Made by a program: the position numbers and the translations under genes. A stretch of DNA of 64,000 nt from Ooceraea biroi (taxonomy: Eukaryota > Arthropoda > Insecta > Hymenoptera > Formicidae), in contig NC_039510.1 in NCBI RefSeq assembly GCF_003672135.1, forward strand, positions 4,216,001 to 4,280,000, read 5' to 3'. The notes under the pieces were generated by a model. That model ran no database searches and was not told the DNA's origin. It worked only from the letters and a program-made list of their open reading frames with translations. Below are positions 11,541-23,700 of this stretch, one piece after another (within the stretch, counting starts at the first letter, position 1; each line of letters starts with the position of its first letter).

Positions 11541-13077
11541 TCGAGGGCACGAGATGTGATTTGAAAAATCTATTATTTTCCTATGGAAAGTACGACAGGA
11601 TTATATTTTATTTTAACAATAAGCTAAGTGAGTGAGAGAACGAGAGAAAAACAGACGTCACGTCTACCAAAGTGAATACCTTTTCTATTTGCGAGATTGT
11701 ATCGTTAATATAATTATTGTTAATGTATTGTATATTATTGTTATACACGCCATAAACATTGCTAATAATGAGTAACTAATATGTTTGTGAAGAATTTCAC
11801 TTAGAAGGTCCATTTATATTTTGTATACGAATAAACTTTCAACGAACGTGATGCCGTTTCGATTGATTCTACACACTTCTCGTGAAAAATTTCATCTGAC
11901 AATGGCGATTCCCCGAAGAAATCTACAGCCGCTACATAATAGCGAAAGTATTTGAGATATATTACTCCTCGCAACGAATGCATTGCTGATTCGAGCTCCA
12001 CTCGGACCGCATCCAAGGAACGCCGCCGGCGTGATTTATATCATAATTAGGAATGCGAGCGCCCGCAGTTAAAGGCGAGCGTTTTGCAATACCATTTGCG
12101 AAGCCAATTAACGCTCGGTAGCGTGTTTGCACGTGTATTGCAAACCACGTGCGTGCCTCCATTTATCTCCGGCTACACGCTACGTACTACACGCGAGAAG
12201 CGTAGATGTGTCCCGAGCATTCAGCCATTCGACGTTTTCTCGTCCTGTGTCATGATTGCGGGACGGCGGAAACTAATGAGTTGTAGCCCCAGCTAATTTG
12301 CCCCCCCTCCGTTTTTTTTAATTGCCCGGCATTTAGCGGGAGACGCTGCATTGGCGAAGATGAGAGAGGCTACACGTGAGAGTGCATTCACGTATTCCCT
12401 CCAAGTAAATCGCGGGAATGCAAGAGGAGGCACGAGCTGCTGTCTGGGCTGGAAAACAAGCACGATTCACGGCGCAAATGACGTCGTTCAATTTGCACGA
12501 TCGGTCGGTTCTCCGTGGCTTTCCGGGACGCGAGGAACTCGTCGAAGGGATCGAAGCTTAGCCCCACTCGAGAGCCGTTGAGGGAGTTATTGGAAAAATC
12601 ACGAATTTTGGATTTTTATCGAAAGAAATCAAAGCGAACTGCATTTCGCAGGATTCGAGGTATTACACGGGATATTACACATTTGACGTTAATTTTAGCT
12701 TAATTGGTTTAGCTTCAGCCTGTTAATTAAAGTCACGACATTTTCGTAATATTCTGTATTATACATTGTAAGTATAATATAGTATAATTATAATTTTGTT
12801 TAAATATTAATTTATTCGGGCAACAGAACAAGCTAGGCTCGTAATCAGTGATTTGAGCGTATCTACGAGCCTGACTTGTGAAACGGTACCTATGTTGCGT
12901 CAATTCTTCTATGTATATAATAGCAAATTTGTTGAAATGGACTCTATGTAATCTAATGTTATCTAAATTGAAATGTCCTCTCATTTATATTAATTTATAT
13001 TAACCGATAGGTTTTGAAAATTTAATTGTATAATTTCATGCAGTTGAATCTTACTCGTTTGAATGACATGGATAGCG
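11541..13077. other. ABCC10 3' flank and gene-free stretch
   Basis: The first 300 bases are the likely ABCC10 3' untranslated region, AT-rich. From about 12000 to 12700 the sequence is CpG-rich with no recognisable protein; after that it turns AT-rich up to the transposable element at 13087. I see no RNA gene here. Confidence 0.5.
11830..11835 (+). terminator. Polyadenylation signal of ABCC10
   Basis: AATAAA lies 290 bases after the ABCC10 stop codon, the first perfect copy in the 3' flank. The assignment rests on motif and position. Confidence 0.5.
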
Positions 13078-13086
13078 CACCTTGTC

Positions 13087-13977
13087 GGGTCAGTAAAGTT
13101 GGCAGCCCATTTTTTAGAAACCCTTTTTTTTCTTAGCGTTCCTACTTCTTTAAGAAGAGTTCTAGAGTTCTAGCATAAAAAAGCAAGAGTTCTGCTTTAT
13201 ATCGCAAAATAATTAGAAAATAAAAAATGAGCTTCCAGCTTCACGGAGAAGCCCACATAACGAAAATCGATTTTCAACCAGTATTTTGAATAGATCTCGA
13301 TTAATACTAGAGTTCCTGATAGTTCCCCTACCAGTATAAACAAAAATGACAAAGTTCTAAATAAAAAACAGAAATTAACACAACTTTGGCAGAAATTATA
13401 TGTTTCGATGGGCTTCTCGGCAAAATCGACGAGTTCCAGTTTTGAAAAAATATTTTTCTAACAGTGCTAATCGTATTTAAGAAGTTCCTGAAGAGTTCCA
13501 TGCATTATCGCTGTTATACAATTTTTAAATAAATTAATAAACCCCGAAACACGCAGACCTGACATACTAGGATGGGCTTCCAGCCGAATCCGACGAGTTC
13601 TGGTTTTGAAAAAATACTTTTCTCACAGTGCTAACCATATTTAAGAAGTTCCTGAAGAGTTCCATGCATTATCACTGTTATACAATTTTTAAATAAATTA
13701 ATAAACCCCGAAACACGCAGACCTGACATACTAGGATGGGCTTCCAGCCGAATCCGACGAGTTCTGGTTTTGAAAAAATACTTTACTAACACTGCTACTC
13801 ATATTTAAGATTTTTCTCCGTGAAGCTGGAAGCCCATTTTTTATTTTCTAATTATTTTGCGATATAAAGCAGAATCTTGCTTTTTTTATGCTAGAACTCT
13901 AGAACTCTTCTTAAAGAAGCGGGAACTCTAAGAAAAAAAAGGGTTTCTAAAAAATGGGCTGCCAACTTTACTGACCC
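13087..13977. mobile_element. Non-autonomous MULE-like DNA transposon (MITE), 891 bp
   Basis: The ends are inverted repeats starting GGGTCAGTAAAGTTGGCAGC; the left end is 13087-13250 and the right end 13814-13977, each 164 bp with few differences. The flanking 9-bp sequence CACCTTGTC is present on both sides (13078-13086 and 13978-13986) as a target-site duplication. Long terminal repeats with a 9-bp duplication point to the Mutator-like superfamily, but there is no transposase, so the superfamily is inferred from the ends alone. The few differences between the ends suggest the insertion is not ancient. Confidence 0.88.
13410..13812. repeat. 164-bp tandem repeat inside the MULE-like element
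   Basis: Units begin GGGCTTC at 13410, 13574 and 13738, exactly 164 bases apart. The second unit is nearly identical to the first and the third is cut off by the right terminal repeat. A more diverged fourth unit is visible at about 13246-13409, sharing the spaced AGTTCCTGA and AGTTCC motifs. Confidence 0.85.
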
Positions 13978-13986
13978 CACCTTGTC

Positions 13987-16700
13987 CACAGCGGCTATAA
14001 AATGAGCGCCGGCCGAATAGTTATGGTAAATGTGATTGTGCATGATACGTGGGAAAATTATATGTGCGTCCTCACTATTTCATCATTCTCTTTTTAAGGG
14101 TATTTTATTAAGATCCAAAATATGTTGAGCGAAAGTCTTTCTTGCGACGTGTTTTATGGGCTGTCGCGGATATCGGTGCATGGCATAACTCTACGATAAG
14201 CCTTGCTTTTAAACCGAAATTGCCTGCGCTTTGTGGCGGGAGTTCACATGTCTCAAAGAAGAACTCTACTACCGATGGTAAGTAAAAGAGAGAAAAAAAT
14301 AATACGGCATGATAGAACCGTTAGATCTTCCCTTCCGCTTTGTGGCGCGTTGTGACCGAAAGTATTCGCGGCAGGAAATACTTTTACGACAGAGCATTCC
14401 GCCCGTGACGATAAAAAGCACCAGCAATTCACATGGCCAAGCCGGACTCGCCTTTTCTTCTGATTTATTTACATTTTTGATATTCCCGACGTTACTGACA
14501 CACGTTTCGTGAGTTCTTCGATCTGCCTCTCCATCGAATTACTTAATCGACATATGATTAATTCGAACGTACAATTATCGGTACGTGACGTATCTTACGA
14601 TTAAAATGCTGCCAATAACGTGATTTATTTCAATTTTATGGAGGAGAATCATGTGCACGAGAATAACGCGATTATTTCGCGCGAGTTCCAGGAGCGAGAA
14701 TGTTCGAGCGAACGTTGGAACGCGCGTCCCCGAAGGGCTGGTTCATTAACAGATTACATCGGCATCGTGGAATATTTGAAATCTCATCTCGGACGACGCG
14801 ACGGCTTGTCGGATGGCATGCGGCCCTTCGCCCTTACACGCCTCTTGAGGCGGCCACTTGAGGCCTCAAGCATAGTCACTATATTGTGGGGGACCGGCTG
14901 GCTACCCCAAAAGTGCACCTATCGGGGGTTGGTTCAACGAACACTAGAGGCCTGTGCTAGAACGCAGAGAGTGAGAAAGAAAGAAAGGGAGAGAGAGAGA
15001 GAAAGAGAAAGCGGATAGTGTTCGCCTCTTTGATAACTACCAGGCGTTATTATCCGATTCGAGTGCAATTTCATAGTAAAACGGTCGCGGATATTAAATC
15101 ATAGATGGGTGCAAATCGATACAGCGCGCTGTAGCTTCGTGTATGTACGTGTGTGCACGCGCGCGCGGCATAATATAATTACCATTTATTACCGCAATTT
15201 ATACAACACGAACACAGTATTGCCGTGCACCGCGCACTGCTCGGTTAAAGCTGAGAAACGCGATCATGTTTAAATTTATGCATGGAATCGCACTGGAACA
15301 CATTGTTATTTTGCACGTCTGTGTCGCGCGATCGCGAGCTCCCACTCTCGAAAATTATCGTACCAGCAATTTTGACTTAAAGGCTTTCCCCATGGCCGAT
15401 CTGCGAGTTAATCGCTCCCATGTAATCGCCGCCTTTCTGCGATTTTTTCCAACTCTAACAGAAGATATAAAATTTGAAAGCAGTAACAATTGACCTGTTC
15501 CTTTATTCAAATCGGAGAATGCGTTCTTCGCGGTCGGACAATTGATCCTGCGGTCACGTCGGAATTCGTTCCTGCGCAGATTAAAGCTGCTCGACGATAA
15601 CGGAAAATCCTGCACGGGAAAAAGAGGAGTCGCGCTGACACGCGGAGACACGTGGCGTCAAGCGGAAGGCTGATTACCCGACCATATATCTGAATTAGGC
15701 GCGACCATAACTCATTACGCTCACAATTCTCTTTCGTCAGGCGGTCGCACGTTGCGCGCATAAATCACAATTTGCCCTACTGGTGGTCGCAGGTGGACAG
15801 GAATAGCGGGATGCAAATCTAAAAAGTTACGATTGCGAATGAAACGTGTGACATGCGTGTAATCGATCCCGCCTCGACGTTTTACGACATTAATTGCGAC
15901 GATGATGTTTCTCTTGATGCTCGTCCCTCCAGATTAATCCTTCCAGACATCGGCGATCCCAGGCAATCGAGTGAATTGAGCATCTCGGTCAACTGGAAAC
16001 TGCATCGTTAAGACGTGCAACATGATGTAACAATGTAACGAAACATGTAAAACACCGTCCTCTCGATATTCCGATTGCGTTCTCCATCAGATTTCGGGAC
16101 GATGTTTTAAACAAAAGTTTGATTGCACGTCACGTCTCCCTTCGGTACATTTTTTCTGAGCATTTCAATTACCTCGCTGGCACGTTTTTGCCACCGACGC
16201 ACCGTTAATTTCTTGCATGTGCGATCGCGCGGACGAACGATCCCGCGAATGATGGAATAACGTTCCGCAACGGTATTTTTAAAAATAGGAAAGAAGAAAA
16301 AAGAGAGACAGATGGAGAAAGATTTGTCATTGCGGACGCGAAAGTGACACTTCTCATATTTCCATTAAGTAAGACAAGGTACGCCGGATGGCGGATATAA
16401 CGCCGCTACCTACCGCTTTTACCGTGATTAGTGCGCGATGCAATGGAAAGCTGCGTACTATACATACGTACATGTGTCCCTACACCCGTGCACGAACGCA
16501 AATGTCAGTGCATCGACATATTCGAACATTGCATGGCATAGTTTGCGTTGCGATATAAGTTACACGATACGCGTACCGATGTCTGCCACATTCATATTGG
16601 GTTTTCCTCTCCGGAAGATACGGATTGTTTCATGTGATATAATCTCGTGACGCTCGTCCCGCCGACGTGTCATCTCCTTCGTTGCCGCGAATTTTTTATC
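13987..16700. other. Gene-free stretch with GA-rich microsatellite
   Basis: Unique, CpG-rich sequence. It contains a GA-rich microsatellite at about 14966-15011 and a 14-bp perfect palindrome CTTGAGGCCTCAAG at 14857-14870. No reading frame here resembles a protein I know, and no splice-paired exons are evident. Confidence 0.45.
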
Positions 16701-19700
16701 CGCACCCGATATTAAAATAGAGAACATAAAGCTGACTGATCAAGGCACAACATAAAGGTTTATTATTGCAGACACTGAAATACTTGCAATCTAAAACTAG
16801 TTATAAAGAAATCAATATTTATAGAAAAACTTCTCTTCTCTTATAGTTGGATGCAAACTGTTCTTCAAAATTCTATAATTTGTCCTTGTATTAAACTGTA
16901 AACAAAGTTATTTAAAAAATTTTAAATTACAAACAAAATTCTAGCATTTCGCGTATATTCAAGACTTAATTTATTAAAAGTGGGATGCCAAGTTCACATA
17001 GATACGGCGGGCTCATTACTGCGTCTCGCGTTAAGCCGGGTGTGTTCAACGCTCGTTGACGGTGATCGTTGATGCGCCAAAGGGTCGAGGAAATCAGCTT
17101 TTCTTTTCCCTCCTCGTCTTCTTTTCCCTGTTGCGGATCGTGAAGGCGTCCATTCATTACGTGTCTTATGATAATTGACGACTCGCGGCGAGTCGAGATA
17201 GCTGCGCTTCGCGCTCCGGCTTTCTCGAGTCGCATCTAGGAACGGGATCAAGTCAATGTGTGTGCGCAAATTCAATCTCGATTCAATTCCGAGACGCAAG
17301 CGTCATTCCACTCAAGTCGAATAATCATCTGAAGATGATAAATATCGAGTGTCACTTCACTCGTGTGGGAATATGAAAATTAAATTTAAAATTTTCATAT
17401 TCTCTCACGCGATTTTCCTGCACGACGAGTTTTAATGGAATTGAAAATAAAATCTTTTGAATTTATCATATTTTTATATGGAATATATATTTTACGTCGA
17501 TTCGATGTTCATTTCATTAAGATCCAACGTAGCAGAAAGCGGTGTATTTTTTTTTGTTTAGTAGATTCACACAAGTTTCGGTACATACTTTTAAATGGTT
17601 CACGAAGGATATGATCTCGTTTCTACTCTCAGAAAGTTAGGAAAATTTTGTGCTCTCGTGTGCAATCAGTGCGATTAGTTTATCGAAGGGAAGCGTTTAA
17701 TTGCGTTTAATATTTCTGCTCGGCGAGCGGAACCGGTGATTATCCCATAACGTTGCGCGAAATATTCAGTTTCGATTACACCGAACCGCAAACGTTACAA
17801 TGCTAGAAATAATTAAACGCGTAATACTTGTGGGCAGCATAACGACGCGCGTAATGCACGCCTGCCCCGCGTGCCGATATTTTTGTAGACGTTAATCCGC
17901 ACATGATCTCGGCAAAGCCATGAAGTTTTAATCACGCTGTTAATAGACGTCACGATTATCTGTCGCTTTTTAATTAATTCCAAATTAATAACACGCGCAC
18001 ACACGAGTGCGACACACTCCTGTCAAAGAGGAATTCGAAGCAAGAATTTTATTTTTCGCAAAATTATCATTCCAAATTATCATGTAGCATATAATATACG
18101 CAATTAACAACGGTCCGATTAATTGAAATGTAATAATCCTAAGACTGATACTTACAATCTTGATGTCTCGATTAAACAAAATTGATAATAACTCATCATA
18201 CGATTCGATTGCCTGTCTCCCATTTGACTAATTGTAAGATTATTATCCAAGAACGGATAATACGCGGCGACGCATGTTCGATCGAGAGTTCGATCCCCTG
18301 ATTCATTAGCATAGAATTTCAAACGAGACAGAGCGCTTTGTCCACGATGGGCATTATAATAATTTAGCGTCGCGCCGTGCTGCCAGGAATACGACCGGTT
18401 CGCCTGGTCTGCACAATTGGCTTCCACCTGATACGAAATAGATGCAACTCGAACTGGATGGGAGTCCATTCGTACTATGCCAAATGCGGTGCAGATAGTA
18501 ATTGGCTTCCACTGTCCGCAGCAGCTTCGCTATACACGGTGCACTATAAAAAGACCATCTCCGTGTCGGGGAAACATCGTGCGCACGCAAACTTCACGCG
18601 TGAAACAAGCGTCGCTTATGGAATCGTGGCGGTTTATTGTTTTAGTTGCCTGCAGGTTGTAGCAAAAAAATAATTGAAAGGAATATGTATCGATTATATC
18701 AGACAATGCTTCTAAATTACTCAAGATGTACTGCAGATTCTTTGTAATCTTCGCACCTGTAATTTTGGTATCACCTTTTTTGGCATGATGAGAGATACGT
18801 CTTTTTAACGCGACACTGTGTATGTATATGCATACGATGTGCATATACATAAGCTACGCACGGTAATTCCGCGATTCTTGATTTCATTGCTCCGAAACGA
18901 GAAAGCCGCGAGACGGCTGGCCTAATACATTGGTGCAACGGCGACTTTGTTAATTGCGCCGAGAAGTTGTTTCATTAGGAAAATGGCTAAGCCGGGCTGG
19001 ATGATGATATCGATTCTGCCGAAAGATCTTATTAGAAACTCGGCCAGGTGTATTCGCTGGACCGCAATTAAGTAATAACACCGTTATTACGTATGCAATC
19101 GCTACGTTTCCGTTATTGCAATCCTTAATACTCGCGCATTATTTAGCTCGGCATGCAAAGGCAAAATTTATGGGTTCGCATTATTTTAACTCAACTCGAA
19201 ATTATTCCTCCGTGCGTCGAGATGCACGAATTTAAGAGATACCAGAAACTTTACTCCTCGGTAAAGAGGACAGTGCACGCCGCAAGAATGCGACGCAAGC
19301 GTCCAGTCGGGAAAACACAAAAGTCATCGGTAGCGTCTAAATTCAGCATTGCGATAAAACGCCGGATCGGATATCGCCTGCGTTGCTCGATTTTTCCGGA
19401 TCGCATCGAGATTTACGTCTACCAGCAGCGCTCGAGAATTACCGCGATCAATATGCTCATCAATATGCATGATAATGAAAGTTGCGATCATATCCTCGCT
19501 TGCGAGGTCCGGGAACTCCGCGGAGTGTACCGTGAATATACAGCGTTCGATTACACCGCACGCGTCGCTTTAGATAGCGAGATACGGTCGTACGTCATCG
19601 CCACGACGAGATCGTCCTGGTCATGTCGGATCGGTTCTCCCGGTTCCTCGTAATCGACACGCAATCGCTAGCCTTCTCGACACCTATAAGGCCTCTCGCA

Positions 19701-20740
19701 CGCTCTCAACGCTGCGTCTCCAGAGATCGACGTTACCCGCCGTTGCCTTTGGGTTCTCCGGGTGGTTTCGTATCCGGTTACGCACCCGGTGTGTGTTAAA
19801 TGAGAGCTGACAAAAACACGTGTAACTTTCAATCGAGCGAGCAGTCGCTCAAAAGATTGCCGGCGGGGTTCCTTAATTGGGTTAAATAAATTCGTTGGTC
19901 GGACGACGCGTGGACATGCGTATGTGTGTGTTTGTATTTGTGTGCGAGCGGTGCGCTTTAGTGTCTTCGCCGACATCGTCGACACGTGTTGCAAACGTGA
20001 GGATGCGTCCCCGTGTGAATGCGATAAGATGGACCGTCTCTCTTACACAGTGTCAACGCGAAGGGTTGAAATTGGACGCGAGGGCGCCGTCCAGGAATTC
20101 AATAAACTTACACCCTAACGATAGTGCGAGTCTAAGCTGTCGTTCGCAGGAAGCAATTCACATGTATTAGCACGATTAGCACGGACGTTGAATTTTATAG
20201 CGTACTATAAAAGAAAATTTATATGTTATGTATTATCGTATAAGATCGTATGATTCTCTACATTGAAACAGAAAGTTTACTATATTATATAATTTTCTCG
20301 ACATTAATAAATATATTAATATACAGCATTATGAATGCAACAATATACTTCATTGTAGCGGAGCAGTGAGACGAACAAGATGCAACAGCGGAAGCAAGAA
20401 ATATTTAAGCTGAAGAATTTTTGTCTGGTCGTCGGAGTTTCCGCTTGAGATCTCCTTTTTCTTAAGGAAAAAAAGGAAGAGAGACCGCAAAGCGTAGTTC
20501 TTGGTCTCGTAATGTTCCAATTGTACGATATTATTTTAAGAGCACCAAAAACATATTTCACTTTTTTATATTGGAGGAATTAAGAGGAGCATACAATACC
20601 CTCTCACCCTCGCAATTTAATCAAACAGTCCGGTTATTATAAATAACAGGAAACTGATCTCCATCATGTTTGCTTGCATTAACCAGTGTAAATATAGGCT
20701 AAATGAATATTCCCGGATATTACTCGAGAGATACCATCTG
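16701..20740. other. Gene-free stretch with a strong AT-rich inverted repeat
   Basis: It begins with an AT-rich island at 16725-16980 and holds a short near-perfect inverted repeat at 17364-17411. The frame at 19153-19653 (166 residues) is Arg-rich without family features. I see no supportable gene. Confidence 0.4.
17364..17411. repeat. Short AT-rich inverted repeat
   Basis: The arms GTGTGGGAATATGAAAATT and AATTTTCATATTCTCTCAC pair with two mismatches around a short A/T loop. The size suits a small RNA hairpin but the stem is simple and AT-rich, so a function is not implied. Confidence 0.6.
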
Positions 20741-23700
20741 TCACGTTTTTAGGGCTCCGGCGGATCGCGATGATGACACGAACTACGAACAGCCGTGCGG
20801 CGTAATGTCCCAATAACCCATGTAAATCTTTTGCGCTGCGAAATCACCGTGTTCGAAAGGAGAAAGACGAGGAGAAAATCTAAAAAGATTAAAACGACGA
20901 GGAACGAGCGAGAACAGGACAGATAGCGTGACGTAGTCGGACAGGGAGGAGACGAGGCGAGATTGGAGCACGAGAATAAAGTGCTGAAACGCGACAGCGC
21001 GGAATATGAGAGTCGGAGCCTCGCAGCGAGGCGCAACAACCTTTAATAGAGAGCCGTTCCTTACTTTGAACTGTAGCTTCGACACCGACGACGACAATTC
21101 CGCGTCATCCGCGAGATCAGACGGCGGCTCCGACGACGCATTGAGCCCCGAGAATATAGAAAATAGTGGAAATTGTAGAAGAGCGCAGAGCACGAAAAGA
21201 GTGGAGGAAATATCCGAGACAATAAACTCGATGGAATAACAATGACGGGGCCGCCGTGCTGTGCTTACAATTTTTTATCGCCACAATCTTATTTAATATT
21301 AAAATTTTTGAACTGCGCTCAGAATTTGCAATGTGCTCAGAAAAAGAGAGAGAGAGATAGCAAAAAAAATTAGAAACCTCATTACATCAAATAAATACAG
21401 ATATCGTCCTCGAGTGCTCACTCTATTGTGAATCATGATATACAAATCTTCACATTAATTCCATACTGATCCGACTAGAATCCGTCATTGAAATTCTGCC
21501 CGTGCGTTGGAGATATACGGCATGCAGTAACGGAGAGACTGCAGTGAGATGATTTTTGCATGAAGAAAGTAGAAAGATAGAACATGCAAACATCGACCAG
21601 TAGCGGTAGCAGTTGGAAATTTGCTACCAACGTGCTTCGTTCTTCATGGTGCTTGCGCACTGCGTGGGAGATTTAAGGTCGTCGTCCCTGAATCGATCGA
21701 GAAACTTTCCGAAATCTGCGACAGCGATGTATCTCGTGCGGCTACGTGCTGTCCTCATTCACCATGTGCATACGTTTGTCACACGAGCATTACACGTATA
21801 GAAACTGTATCTGCAATCCCGCAGATAGAAGAAACAAAAAAGAGAAAGAGAAAGAGAAAGGAAAAGATAGAAACAGAACCGTAAAAAGAGATATAAATCC
21901 GACGAACTGCGATTGACACCACCGAAATTAAATGGTACATGTTGCTAATAAAAGTACATTAGCGAAGAGTTGTGAAACGCGCAAATTGAGTTGACTAATT
22001 AGTACTATTAATAAGTTACATTAATTTATTACAAGCAGAGCGCATGCTTCGCCGAGATTGTATTGTAATATCAACAAGTCACCCATTTTCATTATTTCTG
22101 CCATTCAATTACCGCGTTAATTAAATGCAACGACTGACAAATGAAGCGGATTCATATATTCATTTCTTTTATGAGATGTTTATCAGATGTATTGCAACAC
22201 AAATAATGCAAGAATGAAATGTGTCAAAAACTATTTGGCAATAATCTTCTTGGAAAAATCTGAGAACGTCTGGTTCGAGTGGATTAACATTAGACTTGCA
22301 TGAGTTTCAAACCATTTTTTGCCTCACTTGCCCGAGTGCACTCGTCCAAGAGCACTTTTCAAAACAGGTCAATAAATTTAATGTAAAATCACTGTTTTTT
22401 CTTTCAGCAGCCCGTGGTTTTTAAACTTTCGTCGCTCATAATGAATAATCGTGATACTCAAAAAATCAGCTCCCGAGGAACTCGCGCGCCAGTTCTCTCA
22501 TTAAAATACTCGCGGCAGGCCTCGAGGCCTTCCTCGACGAATTTATTTTAGTAAGTTTGACTTCACAGTAAAAACCGGCAAGTTCGGAAAATGCATGTTT
22601 TATGTCACTACGAAAGTTCGTCTCACGTTTCAACGGCACTGTTATCTCGATCCAGTAATTACCGTGAAAGAGCTCGGGCGAGCTCTCTCGAGAATGGCGA
22701 GAATATAATTTTGATTCACGCGGAGATCGGCGGCGGAGGTTATTGAACCGCATAACCGGACTAAACGATAGTTTGGAGATCGGAGTTAAATCTGATTGCT
22801 TCGGGATTCAAGGTCTATCATCGTCATGCGATGTCCAAGGGGACTCGGCGAATGAGGAAACGACAGGGGAGAAGAGCGGCAGCCAAGGGGATACTCGGTG
22901 CAGCATCCAGCGACGGTAAGCCTCGCTGTCGCCCGAGCGAACAATGGGCTTCGTAAAATCGCGTGAATTAGTAAAGGGCCTCTCTGAGGGGGAATAATCG
23001 GAAGGAGCGGCTAGATAAGATCTCCGTTCGGCGCTGCTCGCGGAAAAGCAGGATCATAAAGTGCGGCGTGGCGCGCGCGCGCGTGCTCAGTCGGTCGTAT
23101 TGTAAATTGATAGAGATAAAATCTACTCATCTCTCTTTCTTTATCTGCAGCGTGTGGGGGACGGTGGTGGTGCGACTGCTTGGTCACGGCGATGGCGAAA
23201 CAGCGAGATTATTTCAAGGCGTATCTCTCGCGGTCTCATGCGATTTCGCGGCATCTCCGACGTGCACACGCGCGTTTCTTTCGTTTCTCCCGCTTCCCAG
23301 GGTAAATAGATGGTACAGCAGGGGTGGATGGCGGAGCTTCTCTCGATCGCGATAATTTCAGAGATCCCCGACGAGAGAGAAGAAAGGAGCATCGTTAACG
23401 AGAGCCTGTTCCGTGCAACGCGTAACGTGAAAACATTAACGATCGTTTCCGAAGAAAATCGCGTCGCGGGGTTTTAACAGTCGGAGACTGAAAGTCGAGT
23501 TTCATTGGTTCTTCGCGTCTAGATCCGCGTCCGCGGGCATTCGCGTGGTACCCCAAGGAAGTGAAAGAGGGAAAAGAAAGCGAGTCGGGGGCCGCAGACA
23601 GCTCCTTTGCGGTATCTATCTACGCAAATATTAGGCGAAACCGCGGAAGTGAAAGAGAAGCGGCTCCCCGATGTTTTCATTTAATATCCGCTGAAGGTGC

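Noticed and set aside
19153..19653. A 166-residue plus-strand frame
   Set aside because: Arg-rich, uneven composition, no start context or homologous motif that I recognise.
20820..21050. A bZIP-like string (RLEHENKVLKRDSAEYESRSL)
   Set aside because: It resembles a leucine-zipper edge only loosely, has a stop just upstream and ends at once in a stop; not enough for a transcription-factor call.
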